A stretch of 18,308 bases of DNA from positions 1 through 18,308 of the forward strand of contig JBAPRR010000190.1 in NCBI GenBank assembly GCA_049281195.1. The letters run 5' to 3'. This DNA is from JBAPRR01 sp049281195 (GTDB lineage Bacteria; Actinomycetota; Acidimicrobiia; Acidimicrobiales; CAVXTF01). The notes below the pieces were generated by a model. It was given only the letters and a program-made list of their open reading frames with translations. It was not told the DNA's origin and searched no databases. The translations under genes and the position numbers were made by a program. Of the stretch, positions 6,121-14,280 are shown piece after piece (position 1 is the stretch's first letter; each line of letters opens with the position of its first letter).

Positions 6121-7221
6121 ATGACGACGCCCGACAACGGTTCCAATCGCCCAGACGAAGACCGGGAGACGTCCGGGCTCGGGAAGCTGTCGCTCGGGCA
6201 GCGGTTGCTTCTGCAACTGCCCGACCTTCGTCGCGGCCGCCCTAGCAGCTCGAACGCGTCTTCGACGCAGACAGTCCAGAAGACTCCCACGACGCAGAAA
6301 ACTCAGACAGCCCAGAAGTCCCAGACGGCACAGAAAGCCCAGTCGACCCAGAAGAAGACGGGTCCCAAGCCTATTCCGGTGGCCACCGAACAGCTCCCTA
6401 AGCCGACCAAGGTGAAGGCTCCCGTTTCGGCGGCAGAAGACGAAACCGAAGAGCAGGAAGCCCCGGATACCACCTACGCCTCTGACGACGAGACCGCTGA
6501 ATCCGCCCTACCGGCGGACCGCCAGGCCAAGACCGCTCGCTCGACTGCCGCTCCACGTTCCAAGTCCACCTTGATGGGGGGCTCGAACCCGTTCGAGTCG
6601 ATGGAGACCCCGGAGCTCGTTCAACTGGTGAAGCGCCTAGACAACAAAGAGCGGAAGCTCGCGTTGTGGGCCGTTCCCCTGGGCGTGGTCCTCGGGATCG
6701 TCGTGACGATCGTCACCGTCCACAGCAACCCGCCGATCCATCACAAAGGCCACGAGGACTCCACGGTCATCCTCACTGACGGTGCCCTGCCGATCGCGTT
6801 CTCCATGATCGTCTTCGCGTGCGCGTGGTACCGGCGCCGTTCGCTTACCGCCTTCACGCTTCTATTCCTCGGGCTAACCATCGGACTGATCGGCCCGGGA
6901 ACACCCTTCCTGGTGCTGGGCGGCTACCTGATCTTCCGCATGTTCCGTGTCCAGAAGGTTCTGACCTCACGCGGCGTCAACACCAGAAATACCAACGCGA
7001 GAACTAGAGGAGCGGCGACCAGTCGCGACGCGAGCGGCAGACCCACGAGGCCGACTCGCCAGAAGAGATCGACCCCTGTAGGTCCTCAGCAGTCGAAGCG
7101 GTACACACCTCCGAAGCCGCCGCCCAGAAGAGCGCCTGTCCCAACACCGGATCCCGACGCCAAACCAAAGCGATCACTCCTCGAGCGCATGGCTGAACGC
7201 GTCGATCGTCCCCAGGAATAG
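6121..7221 (+). CDS. Membrane protein with hexapeptide repeat and basic tail, unknown function
   Basis: This 366-residue protein is of a family I do not recognise. Residues 1-160 are polar and low in complexity. They include five tandem hexapeptides of the type TQTAQK (residues 49-78) and an acidic stretch (AEDETEEQEAPD). Three or four membrane helices follow: about 180-200 (LALWAVPLGVVLGIVVTIV), 220-236, 242-258 and 259-276, with a His-rich loop (HHKGHED) after the first. The last 90 residues are very basic and Pro/Arg-rich. This layout resembles actinobacterial cell-envelope or division-associated membrane proteins, but that is a loose analogy. No clear Shine-Dalgarno precedes the ATG. The gene starts 129 bases from the divergent amidase. 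Confidence 0.7.
   Translation: MTTPDNGSNRPDEDRETSGLGKLSLGQRLLLQLPDLRRGRPSSSNASSTQTVQKTPTTQKTQTAQKSQTAQKAQSTQKKTGPKPIPVATEQLPKPTKVKAPVSAAEDETEEQEAPDTTYASDDETAESALPADRQAKTARSTAAPRSKSTLMGGSNPFESMETPELVQLVKRLDNKERKLALWAVPLGVVLGIVVTIVTVHSNPPIHHKGHEDSTVILTDGALPIAFSMIVFACAWYRRRSLTAFTLLFLGLTIGLIGPGTPFLVLGGYLIFRMFRVQKVLTSRGVNTRNTNARTRGAATSRDASGRPTRPTRQKRSTPVGPQQSKRYTPPKPPPRRAPVPTPDPDAKPKRSLLERMAERVDRPQE
6265..6354 (+). repeat. Five tandem 18-base units coding for TQTAQK-like hexapeptides
   Basis: The units translate as TQTVQK, TPTTQK, TQTAQK, SQTAQK and AQSTQK. They lie in the polar N-terminal part of the membrane protein. Base sequence is also similar between units (CAGAAG and CAGAC recur), pointing to growth by slippage or duplication. 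Confidence 0.75.
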
Positions 7222-7241
7222 ATAGTGACCTTTTCCGCTCC

Positions 7242-7862
7242 TCAGGCCGAACGCGCCTGGGTTTCCTCCGACTCGACCAGCAGTGCGGAACGGAGAAACG
7301 CCAGGATCTCCGACCGTCTCCGCACCAGGGATCTTGCAGTTGGTTCCTCCCCGAAAGCCCTGAGCACTTCGACCTCGGTGACCATCCCGACCACGGTCGA
7401 ATAGATGGCGAGCAGGAGGATGCGCGGTTCGGTGACCCGCATATGCCCGGCCGACATCTCGGCTTGAAGGAACTGCGAAGCGCGTTGAACCAGGGGATCG
7501 AGCGCCTCAACGAGACGCGTGGCCGCGGGCGGGCCGAGGCGGCCCAGCTCCCTTAAGAGACCCAACAGCTCTGGGCGTCGCGCCGCCAGCCGGAATACCG
7601 ACCTGACGACAGCCTCAACACGGGACCACCCGGTTCCGGCCCTGTCCAACGAGCGCTCGAGTGCGGCGGTCAGTTCCTGAGCAGAGCGGTCGATCACAGC
7701 TAGAAGGAGCGCCTCTTTCGAGGGGAACCAATAAAGGATCGACTGCTTTCGCATCCCCAGGCCTTCGGCCAACGCGTCTAGTGACGTCACCTCGTACCCG
7801 CGGGTGGCGAAAGATGAAAGCGCGGCGTCGAGGATGCGCTCCGAGGTGCTCGGGTTGCCCAC
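7242..7862 (-). CDS. TetR/AcrR-family transcriptional regulator
   Basis: This is a 206-residue one-domain-plus-ligand-pocket repressor. The N-terminal TetR DNA-binding domain is textbook: TSERILDAALSSFATRGYE, then TSLDALAEGLGMRKQSILYWF with the recognition helix at about 37-46, then PSKEALLLAVI. The rest is the helical, variable ligand-binding domain. The start is GTG at 7862; no ribosome binding site precedes it, and a possible -10 (TACCAT on the minus strand, 7875-7870) ends seven bases before the GTG, so the mRNA may be leaderless. It is divergent from the lipid operon at 7909, with two matching palindromes between them, so it very probably represses that operon and itself. The ligand may be an acyl-CoA or lipid intermediate (inference). 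Confidence 0.9.
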   Translation of the reverse strand: MGNPSTSERILDAALSSFATRGYEVTSLDALAEGLGMRKQSILYWFPSKEALLLAVIDRSAQELTAALERSLDRAGTGWSRVEAVVRSVFRLAARRPELLGLLRELGRLGPPAATRLVEALDPLVQRASQFLQAEMSAGHMRVTEPRILLLAIYSTVVGMVTEVEVLRAFGEEPTARSLVRRRSEILAFLRSALLVESEETQARSA

Positions 7863-7877
7863 CTACCAAATGGTAGA
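7862..7877. promoter_or_regulatory. TetR operator site 1
   Basis: CCTACCAAATGGTAGA contains a perfect palindrome, CTACCA-AA-TGGTAG. It overlaps the first base of the tetR GTG start and a possible -10 box for tetR. It shares the pattern CTACC-N4-GGTAGA with site 2, whose centre is 23 bases away. Confidence 0.75.
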
Positions 7878-7884
7878 CGACTTC

Positions 7885-7900
7885 TCTACCGTGTGGTAGA
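7885..7900. promoter_or_regulatory. TetR operator site 2
   Basis: TCTACCGTGTGGTAGA has 6-base arms TCTACC and GGTAGA around four bases. It ends eight bases before the GTG of the operon's first gene. Its right arm overlaps a possible -10 (TAGACA, 7897-7902) that lies 17 bases after TAGACG (7874-7879), so repressor binding here should block the promoter. Confidence 0.75.
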
Positions 7901-7908
7901 CAAACCCC

Positions 7909-10446
7909 GTGCCAAGGACGGCTGACACTCTCGCGGAGATTTCCGGCCCGATCGAGTCGATTGCCGGCGCCCTCGCCGGAAAGACGATCTTCGTCACCGG
8001 CGCCACCGGATTCCTAGGAACAGCCCTGGTAGAGCGTCTCTTAAGGTCTGTGCCGGACTGCCAGGTGGCGGTACTGATCCGCCCGACCAGGCGATCGGGA
8101 GCGGCAGACAGGGCCAAACGTGAGATCGTCAGGAACGACTGTTTCAACAGGCTCAGATCCGAGCTCGGAGACTCGTTCGACTCGGTTATCGAAAGCCGCC
8201 TCAGTGCCGTGGGGGGCGACGTTTCCACCGACGGCCTCGGCCTCGACGACGAAGGTCAACGGATCCTGGCCTCTGCCGACGTCGTCGTGCACTCGGCGGC
8301 TGCCGTCGCATTCGACGCCCCGATCGACAGCGCAGTCGAGGTCAACCTGCTGGGTCCTTCAAGGGTCGGGGCGGCCATAACCGCCTGCAGCGCAAGACGG
8401 GAAACCGATCACCCCGACAAGGCACCGACCCATCTCGTGACCGTGTCGACCGCATATCTGGCTGGCACGCACATGGGTCACGCCACCGAGATTCTCGCCA
8501 CCGATGCCATGCGCTCCGGAGCCCGCGCCCGCACGCACACGACCGTCACGACCGAGGTCGACATCACTGCCGAAGTCGACTCGGCACGCAATATCCGCTC
8601 CGAGCTCGAATCCGAGTCGCGCACACCCACGAGGCTGACGCGGTTCACGAAGAAGGCGAGAAACGAACTTGGCGCGGCAGGCACCCATCTGCTGGCCGAA
8701 CGAGCCGAAAAGTTACGCCAGGACTGGGTTCGGGCGTCGCTCGTAGAAGCAGGCAGAGCAAGAGCGCAGGCACTCGGTTGGCCCGATGCGTACGCATTCA
8801 CGAAGGCTCTCGGGGAGCGACTACTCGTCACGAACCATCCGGAACTGCCGATCACCGTGGTGCGGCCTTCGATCATCGAGTCGGCGCTGGCCGAACCTCA
8901 TCCGGGCTGGATCCGCGGATTCCGGATGGCCGAGCCGATCATCATCTCGTACGCCAGAGGATTGCTTAAGGAGTTCCCCGGAATCCCAGAAGGAGTCACC
9001 GACGTCGTCCCCGTGGATCTGGTGGCTGCAGCGATCATTGCCGCTGCAGCGGCCGGGCCGAGTGCTTCTTCGACACGGGTGTTACACGTGGCTTCGGGCG
9101 TCAGAAACCCATTCCGTTACGGACACCTGGTCGAGCTCGTCCAAGCATGGTTCACCGAGCACCCGATCTACGATTCGGACGGGCAGCCGATCATGGTTCC
9201 CGACTGGTCGTTCCCCGGGCGTGGACGCGTCCAGCGCCAACTTTCGCGGGCGAACACAGCACTCGGCTTCGCAGAACGACTTCTCAGCGCGTTGCCTATT
9301 CGCGGTGACCGAGCGGAACTGGCCGCACGGGTAGAAGAGCGTCGTTCGCTGGCAGAGAGGGCTCTCAGTTATGTGCAGCTGTACGGCGCATATACCGAGA
9401 CGGAAGCACTCTTCACGGTGGACCGCCTGATCGAGCTGTGGGAGCGCTTGAGCGAGGCAGACCGCGAGGTGTTCTGCTTTGACCCTGCGGTCATCGACTG
9501 GGACGACTACGTAGAGAACGTCCACCTGCCCTCTGTTGTAGAGCACGCGCGGGTCCGGATGACGTCCGCACGCCCGGCAATGGAAGCACGCCACGATCGG
9601 GCGCTCAGGGCGATCCTCTCCCCCGACCGGCATCTGGCGGCATTCGACCTGGAGAACACGATCGTCGCATCCAACGTGGTGGAGTCGTACGCGTGGCTCG
9701 CGACAAGGCATCTTCCGCTCGGTGAGCGCGCCACGATCATCGCCCGGATTCTTCGCGAAGCGCCGAGCCTCCTCGCTCTCGACCGGCGTGACAGAGGCGA
9801 CTTTTTGCGCAGCTTCTACCGCAGGTATGAGGGTGCTCCCGAGGAGCTTGTCCGCCGCGACGCCGAAGAGCTCTTCCATCATCTACTGCTGCGACGATCC
9901 TTCCCCGCAGCGGTCGCAAGGGTCCGCAAGCACAAAGCCCTGGGTCACAGGACCGTATTGATCACCGGGGCACTCGACTTCGTCGTCGAGCCCATGCGCC
10001 CTCTGTTCGACGAGGTCATCTGCGCGAAGCTCGCCACCGACTCGAACGGCCGACTCACCGGCCGGTTGGAAAGACTGCCACCGACCGGAGAAGCAAGAGC
10101 CCTTGTGCTCGCCGAGTATGCGTCGAGCGAGGGTCTCGATCTCGGTCAATCGATCGCGTACGCGGACTCGGCCTCAGATCTCCCCCTTCTCGAGTGTGTC
10201 GGTTTTCCAGTGGCGGTCAACCCCGAAGCCAAGCTCGCGGCAATCGCCAGGAAGCGGGGATGGCATACCGAGGAGTGGGAGCCGGCCAGCACCGGTTCGC
10301 GTTCTGTACTCCCCTTGGGTCCATTGGACTCGGGATTGTCACGTTGGTGGGAGCGGTTGGACATGTCACAAAAGACGGACTCTCCGAGGAAGATTTCGGG
10401 GACCTCGCCCGGAAATCGGCAGGTGCTCGGAAGGAAAGCTCGGTGA
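7909..10446 (+). CDS. Fatty acyl-CoA reductase fused to a HAD-type phosphatase domain
   Basis: This is an 845-residue fusion. Residues 25-385 are an extended short-chain dehydrogenase of the fatty acyl-CoA reductase (male-sterility/NAD_binding_4) type: NAD(P) loop TGATGFLG (30-37), active Ser near 180 (VTVSTAYLAG) and YAFTK (Y295, K299). Residues about 480-550 resemble the FAR C-terminal domain (VFCFDPAVIDWDDY). Such enzymes reduce acyl-CoA to aldehyde or alcohol. Residues 575-790 are a HAD subfamily IB domain: motif I FDLENT (D580), motif II LITGA (T686), motif IV YADSASD (D753, D757). The usual second Asp of motif I is Glu (E582). HAD-IB domains are often fused to PlsC acyltransferases; here PlsC is separate but in the same operon. 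The GTG start has no ribosome binding site, so a leaderless mRNA is likely. The stop overlaps the next start (GTGA). Confidence 0.88.
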   Translation: MPRTADTLAEISGPIESIAGALAGKTIFVTGATGFLGTALVERLLRSVPDCQVAVLIRPTRRSGAADRAKREIVRNDCFNRLRSELGDSFDSVIESRLSAVGGDVSTDGLGLDDEGQRILASADVVVHSAAAVAFDAPIDSAVEVNLLGPSRVGAAITACSARRETDHPDKAPTHLVTVSTAYLAGTHMGHATEILATDAMRSGARARTHTTVTTEVDITAEVDSARNIRSELESESRTPTRLTRFTKKARNELGAAGTHLLAERAEKLRQDWVRASLVEAGRARAQALGWPDAYAFTKALGERLLVTNHPELPITVVRPSIIESALAEPHPGWIRGFRMAEPIIISYARGLLKEFPGIPEGVTDVVPVDLVAAAIIAAAAAGPSASSTRVLHVASGVRNPFRYGHLVELVQAWFTEHPIYDSDGQPIMVPDWSFPGRGRVQRQLSRANTALGFAERLLSALPIRGDRAELAARVEERRSLAERALSYVQLYGAYTETEALFTVDRLIELWERLSEADREVFCFDPAVIDWDDYVENVHLPSVVEHARVRMTSARPAMEARHDRALRAILSPDRHLAAFDLENTIVASNVVESYAWLATRHLPLGERATIIARILREAPSLLALDRRDRGDFLRSFYRRYEGAPEELVRRDAEELFHHLLLRRSFPAAVARVRKHKALGHRTVLITGALDFVVEPMRPLFDEVICAKLATDSNGRLTGRLERLPPTGEARALVLAEYASSEGLDLGQSIAYADSASDLPLLECVGFPVAVNPEAKLAAIARKRGWHTEEWEPASTGSRSVLPLGPLDSGLSRWWERLDMSQKTDSPRKISGTSPGNRQVLGRKAR

Positions 10447-11675
10447 AGGCTCTGTTGGTCGAACGCAACGTCGGCAGGTTCGCCGCCGCCCGTGTCGTCT
10501 CTTCGGTGTCAGGATCCGGGAAAAGCGCTGGCATGGGACCTCTGCGTATCGTCGACGCCGATCCGCCCGATCTCCCCAATGCCGAGTGGAGAAGGGTAGA
10601 GGTGCTCCTGGCCGGTATCTGCGGTTCCGATCTGGCCACCCTCGACGGCAAGAGCTCCCGCTATTTCGAAGACATCGTCAGCTTCCCGTTCACACCGGGA
10701 CACGAGATCGTCGGAGTGCTCGCAGACGACGGCTCCCCTGCTGCAAGTACTCGAGTCGTCGTGGAACCGGCTATTGGTTGCGTGGCCCGAGGGATCACGC
10801 CTAAGTGCCCGGCGTGCTCCGAGGGCAGAACCGGGGGATGCGAGCGGGTCGCGTTCGGCGACATCTCACCGGGCCTTCAAATCGGCTTTTGCGCCGACAC
10901 GGGCGGAGGGTGGTCGACCGCCGGGCTGGTCGCACACTCGTCACAGGTGCACGAGGTGCCTGCATCTCTCACGGATGACGAAGCAGTGATGGTCGAACCG
11001 ACAGCGTGCGCGGTGCACGCTGCTCTCGCCTCACGTTCGCGTGACTCGAACGCCGGGGTCGTGGCCGTGATGGGAGCCGGCACCCTCGGTTTGGCCACCA
11101 TCGCCGCCCTTCGCCACCTGGCGCCGTCGGCCACTCTTATTGCAGGAGCGCGCTACCCCCATCAGCGCAGTCTGGCCAAGGACCTCGGTGCCGACGTGGT
11201 ATCTGCAGACGACGAGCTGATCCGGGCGGTGCGCAGGCGTACCCGCTCTCTCGCCGTGTCGGCCGGACTGACCGGTGGAGCAGACGTTGTCGTCGACTGC
11301 GTCGGTTCAGAGTCGTCAGTCAAAGACGCGATGGCCATGGTCAAGCCCGGCGGTCGGATCGTTCTCGCCGGAATGCCTGGTCACATCTCGATCGACCTCG
11401 CCGGTTTGTGGCACCGCGAGGTCGAACTCGTCGGGGCATACGCGTACGGCGTCGAGAATCTCGGGGGCGACCACAGGCGAACCTTCGACATCGCCTTCGA
11501 TCTGGTGGGCGAGGCGAAGCTCGGAAGGCTTGTCTCTGCCAGGTACCCCCTGGAGCGTTTCGAGGACGCCATCGCGCACGCGGGAAACGCGGGAAAACGC
11601 GGAGCCGTCAAGATTGTTTTCGACATGCGCCGGGACTCTCCGGCCCGTGGCGCAGAAGAAAGGACACCTAGATGA
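10443..11675 (+). CDS. Zinc-dependent alcohol dehydrogenase-like (MDR) oxidoreductase
   Basis: This is a 410-residue protein from the GTG at 10443, whose GTGA overlaps the stop of the previous gene and which has AGGAAAG upstream. The frame is open further upstream to 10194, but that part lies inside the FAR-HAD gene. The catalytic zinc site reads ICGSD (C60, D63) and PGHE (H87, E88), with VEP (E185). A Cys cluster at 113, 122, 125 and 133 can make the structural zinc site, with unusual spacing. The NAD(P) loop is GAGTLG (211-216). In the operon it may oxidise or reduce an alcohol or aldehyde made by the reductase, or act on another intermediate. The direction of the reaction and the substrate cannot be read. 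The stop overlaps the next ATG (ATGA). Confidence 0.88.
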   Translation: MKALLVERNVGRFAAARVVSSVSGSGKSAGMGPLRIVDADPPDLPNAEWRRVEVLLAGICGSDLATLDGKSSRYFEDIVSFPFTPGHEIVGVLADDGSPAASTRVVVEPAIGCVARGITPKCPACSEGRTGGCERVAFGDISPGLQIGFCADTGGGWSTAGLVAHSSQVHEVPASLTDDEAVMVEPTACAVHAALASRSRDSNAGVVAVMGAGTLGLATIAALRHLAPSATLIAGARYPHQRSLAKDLGADVVSADDELIRAVRRRTRSLAVSAGLTGGADVVVDCVGSESSVKDAMAMVKPGGRIVLAGMPGHISIDLAGLWHREVELVGAYAYGVENLGGDHRRTFDIAFDLVGEAKLGRLVSARYPLERFEDAIAHAGNAGKRGAVKIVFDMRRDSPARGAEERTPR

Positions 11676-13261
11676 GCCCGAGACCCGGTCTCGTGCTGGA
11701 CGTCGACCGCTCTACACCGCCGACCTTGTTCTGGCACGGCGAGGGATTCCGCTTGGAGCGGCTTCCGGCGGACCGAAGCCGCGTCATCTACGCGCCCGAG
11801 CCCTTGAAGGGATTGGATGACCCCGTCGTCGCAATAAGGCAGGCGCTCGAGAACCCGACCGGCGACTCGGCACCTCTTTCCGAACTCCTGTTCCCAGGCA
11901 TGAAGCTGACCATCGCCTTCGACGACATCTCCCTCCCACTGCCTCCGATGCAGCGGCCCGACGTAAGGGAGCTGGTCATCGAACAGGTCCTCGACGTCGC
12001 GGCAAGCAAAGGCGTCGACGATGTCGTGCTCATTGCGGCGCTCGCCCTTCATCGCCGCATGACGGAATCGGAATTACGCCACGCGCTCGGGGACCGCATC
12101 TACGACGCCTTCGCGCCACATGGGCTGCTCACCCAGCACGACGCCGAGGACCCGAGCAATCTGTTGTTCATCGGGGAAACCGACAAGGGTGAAGAGGTCG
12201 AGATAAACAAGCGCGCCGCCACGTCGGACCTTCTCGTCTACGTGAACATCAACCTGGTGGCCATGGACGGGGGACACAAGAGCGTCGCCACCGGTCTGGC
12301 CAGCTACCGCAGCCTGCGGCATCACCACAACGTCCCCACCATGCAGGCGTCGCGCTCTTTCATGGATCAGCACCGATCAGAGCTTCACTCGTCCAACTGG
12401 AGGATGGGAAAGCTCATCGCCGAATCGGGAGTGAAGATCTTCCAGATCGAGTCCACCCTGAACACCAATACGTTCCCTGATCAGTTCCGTTTTCTCCAGC
12501 GGCGAGAATGGGAATGGAACTTTGTGGACAGGGCCTCGTTCGCGGCTTCGTCGGCCGCTCTCGCGAAGACCCCTCCGAACCTGGCCCGGCACATCCTTCA
12601 CTCCGTGCGGGCGCCACAGCGCATGACGTCTGTCCAAGCCGGCGAAGTCGAAGCGGTTCACAAACTCACCACGGAGAACGTGTACGCGCAGCAGCTCGTC
12701 CATGTCGACGGCCAGACGGACATACTGACCATGGGCCTGCCTTATATCTGCCCCTACAACGTCAACTCGATCATGAACCCGATCCTGGTCGCGTGCCTCG
12801 GACTCGGATATTTCTTCAATCTGTACAGGGGCCGCCCGCTCGTGCGCGAAGGCGGAGTCTTGATCCTGTCGCACCCGACGCCATGGGCTTTTCACCCCGG
12901 CCACCACCCGAGCTACATCGACTTCTTTGACGAGGTCCTGTCGGAAACAACCGATCCGATGGAGGTCCAGCAGTACGAAGAGGCCTACGCGACCGATCCC
13001 TGGTACGTCCACCTCTACAGAACCGGGAACGCGTACCACGGCGTCCACCCGTTTTACATGTGGTACTGGTGCGCCCATGCCCTGCAACACCTGGGTGCGG
13101 TCATCATCGTTGGCGGCGATCGCGCCGCCGTAAGACGCCTTGGTTTCAAGCCCGCCACGACACTCGCCGACGCATTCGAGATGGCGGAAGACACAGTCGG
13201 TAGGGAGCCGACCGTAACTCACCTGCACGCACCGCCCATCCTTCTGTCCGAGGTGCACTAG
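11672..13261 (+). CDS. LarA-like (nickel-pincer lactate racemase family) protein, DUF2088
   Basis: This 529-residue protein is about 100 residues longer than LarA. The first 230 residues carry the LarA N-terminal (DUF2088) pattern: AFDDISLP (81-89), ALHRRMTESELRHALG with H127 matching the catalytic LarA His, and AMDGGHKSV with K203 matching the Lys that holds the nickel-pincer nucleotide, then RHHHN with H219. Two expected residues look changed: the Arg of DxTRP is Leu (L88), and no His lies ten residues before K203. So the reaction or substrate may differ from lactate racemisation. Characterised LarA relatives racemise or epimerise 2-hydroxyacids and need LarB, LarC and LarE, none of which is in the window. 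It is translationally coupled to its upstream neighbour (ATGA) and four bases from the acyltransferase. Confidence 0.8.
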   Translation: MSPRPGLVLDVDRSTPPTLFWHGEGFRLERLPADRSRVIYAPEPLKGLDDPVVAIRQALENPTGDSAPLSELLFPGMKLTIAFDDISLPLPPMQRPDVRELVIEQVLDVAASKGVDDVVLIAALALHRRMTESELRHALGDRIYDAFAPHGLLTQHDAEDPSNLLFIGETDKGEEVEINKRAATSDLLVYVNINLVAMDGGHKSVATGLASYRSLRHHHNVPTMQASRSFMDQHRSELHSSNWRMGKLIAESGVKIFQIESTLNTNTFPDQFRFLQRREWEWNFVDRASFAASSAALAKTPPNLARHILHSVRAPQRMTSVQAGEVEAVHKLTTENVYAQQLVHVDGQTDILTMGLPYICPYNVNSIMNPILVACLGLGYFFNLYRGRPLVREGGVLILSHPTPWAFHPGHHPSYIDFFDEVLSETTDPMEVQQYEEAYATDPWYVHLYRTGNAYHGVHPFYMWYWCAHALQHLGAVIIVGGDRAAVRRLGFKPATTLADAFEMAEDTVGREPTVTHLHAPPILLSEVH

Positions 13262-13265
13262 TCAG

Positions 13266-14231
13266 GTGTCCGGATCAACATCCAGATGGGCGGGGACGCA
13301 CTCTCGCTCTGTCACGGTTTCGAGTTTCACGCGCCGACTGAGAAGCGGCGGGTTTCCGTGGCGTGCTCCTGATTGGCCCACGAGCATCGAACGCCCGCTC
13401 CCGGAGCGCGAGGTCGGCGTCGACTACGACACCGATTGGGCGCGTCGGTACCCGGTACGCCTGGCGAGAGCGGTCGTCATCGACAACGTCACAAGGCCTT
13501 TGGCCCACCTTGTCGCGACGCCCCGGGTGCAAGGGGAGGAACTCTTCTCGCTCGTCGAGCCGCCGGTGATACTCGTGGCCAATCACACCAGCCATGTCGA
13601 CACTCCCCTGCTCATATCGCTGCTCCCCGCACGCATCCGGCACGCCACGATCGTTGCGGGTGCGGCGGACTACTTCTTCGACCGGCGTTGGAAGGCCCAC
13701 ATGTGGGCGTTCCTGACGGCAGCGATTCCCATCGAGCGCCAGCGGGTGAACAGAAAATCCGCCGATCTGGCGGCCGACCTCATCGACGACGGCTGGAGCC
13801 TCCTCATCTATCCAGAAGGCGGAAGGAGCCCCGACGGCTGGATGCAGGAGTTTCGTGGAGGTGCTGCATACCTCGCGGTACGCACAGGGCGTCCGGTCGT
13901 CCCAGTGCATTTGGAGGGAACGGGCCGTGTTCTCCCCCGCCACCGGGGCAAGCTACAGCGTGCTCAGACCACTGTGACCTTCGGGATGCCGATCCATCCC
14001 GAACCCGGTGAGCATGCCAGGGCGCTCGGAAGGCGAATAGAGCAAGCCGTTCACCTCCTCGCGTCCGAACAGGCCACCGATTGGTGGACGGCCCGCAGGT
14101 TGGCCGCGCAGGGCGAGCCGACCGCGGCTAAAGGACCCGATGCGTCGGCGTGGCGACGCGCGTGGGCTCTCGGACCCGACCCCGAATCCCACTCTGACGG
14201 AGATTGGGCGATCGAGCGCCCCGATAAGTGA
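13266..14231 (+). CDS. PlsC-family acyltransferase (1-acylglycerol-3-phosphate acyltransferase-like)
   Basis: This is a 321-residue protein. The acyltransferase motifs are NHTSHVD (HX4D, H107 and D112) and IYPEGGRSPDG (about 181-191), followed by AVRTGRPVVPVHLEGTG. These are diagnostic of PlsC/LPLAT enzymes, which move an acyl chain from CoA or ACP to a lysophospholipid or related alcohol at the membrane. The first 40 residues are poorly conserved in character; the GTG at 13266 lies four bases after the previous stop with only a weak site, so the true start may be further in. It is the last gene of the operon. With the FAR-HAD protein it suggests building of an unusual glycerolipid or ester. 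Which acceptor is used is unknown. Confidence 0.87.
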   Translation: MSGSTSRWAGTHSRSVTVSSFTRRLRSGGFPWRAPDWPTSIERPLPEREVGVDYDTDWARRYPVRLARAVVIDNVTRPLAHLVATPRVQGEELFSLVEPPVILVANHTSHVDTPLLISLLPARIRHATIVAGAADYFFDRRWKAHMWAFLTAAIPIERQRVNRKSADLAADLIDDGWSLLIYPEGGRSPDGWMQEFRGGAAYLAVRTGRPVVPVHLEGTGRVLPRHRGKLQRAQTTVTFGMPIHPEPGEHARALGRRIEQAVHLLASEQATDWWTARRLAAQGEPTAAKGPDASAWRRAWALGPDPESHSDGDWAIERPDK

Positions 14232-14243
14232 CCCATCCGGCGT

Positions 14244-14273
14244 TTGACTCGAGGCCCGGAATTCAAATGAGAT
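14244..14273 (+). promoter_or_regulatory. Possible promoter giving a leaderless VOC mRNA
   Basis: TTGACT (14244-14249) and TGAGAT (14268-14273) are separated by 18 bases. The -10 ends seven bases before the ATG at 14281, and no ribosome binding site is present, which together fit a leaderless transcript. The -10 match is modest. Confidence 0.35.
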
Positions 14274-14280
14274 CCCTTGT

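Noticed and set aside
9082..9882. A minus-strand open frame of 266 codons inside the FAR-HAD gene
   Set aside because: It is a shadow of the FAR-HAD coding sequence with no motif and no plausible start site.
10194..10442. An N-terminal extension of the zinc dehydrogenase
   Set aside because: It lies inside the FAR-HAD gene, and the GTG at 10443 gives a standard 4-base overlap, a ribosome binding site and a normal MKALLV dehydrogenase start.
12377..13258. A long minus-strand open frame of 293 codons inside the LarA-like gene
   Set aside because: It is antisense to a gene with clear family motifs, has no recognisable domain and is Arg/Val-rich as expected for a shadow frame in high-GC DNA.
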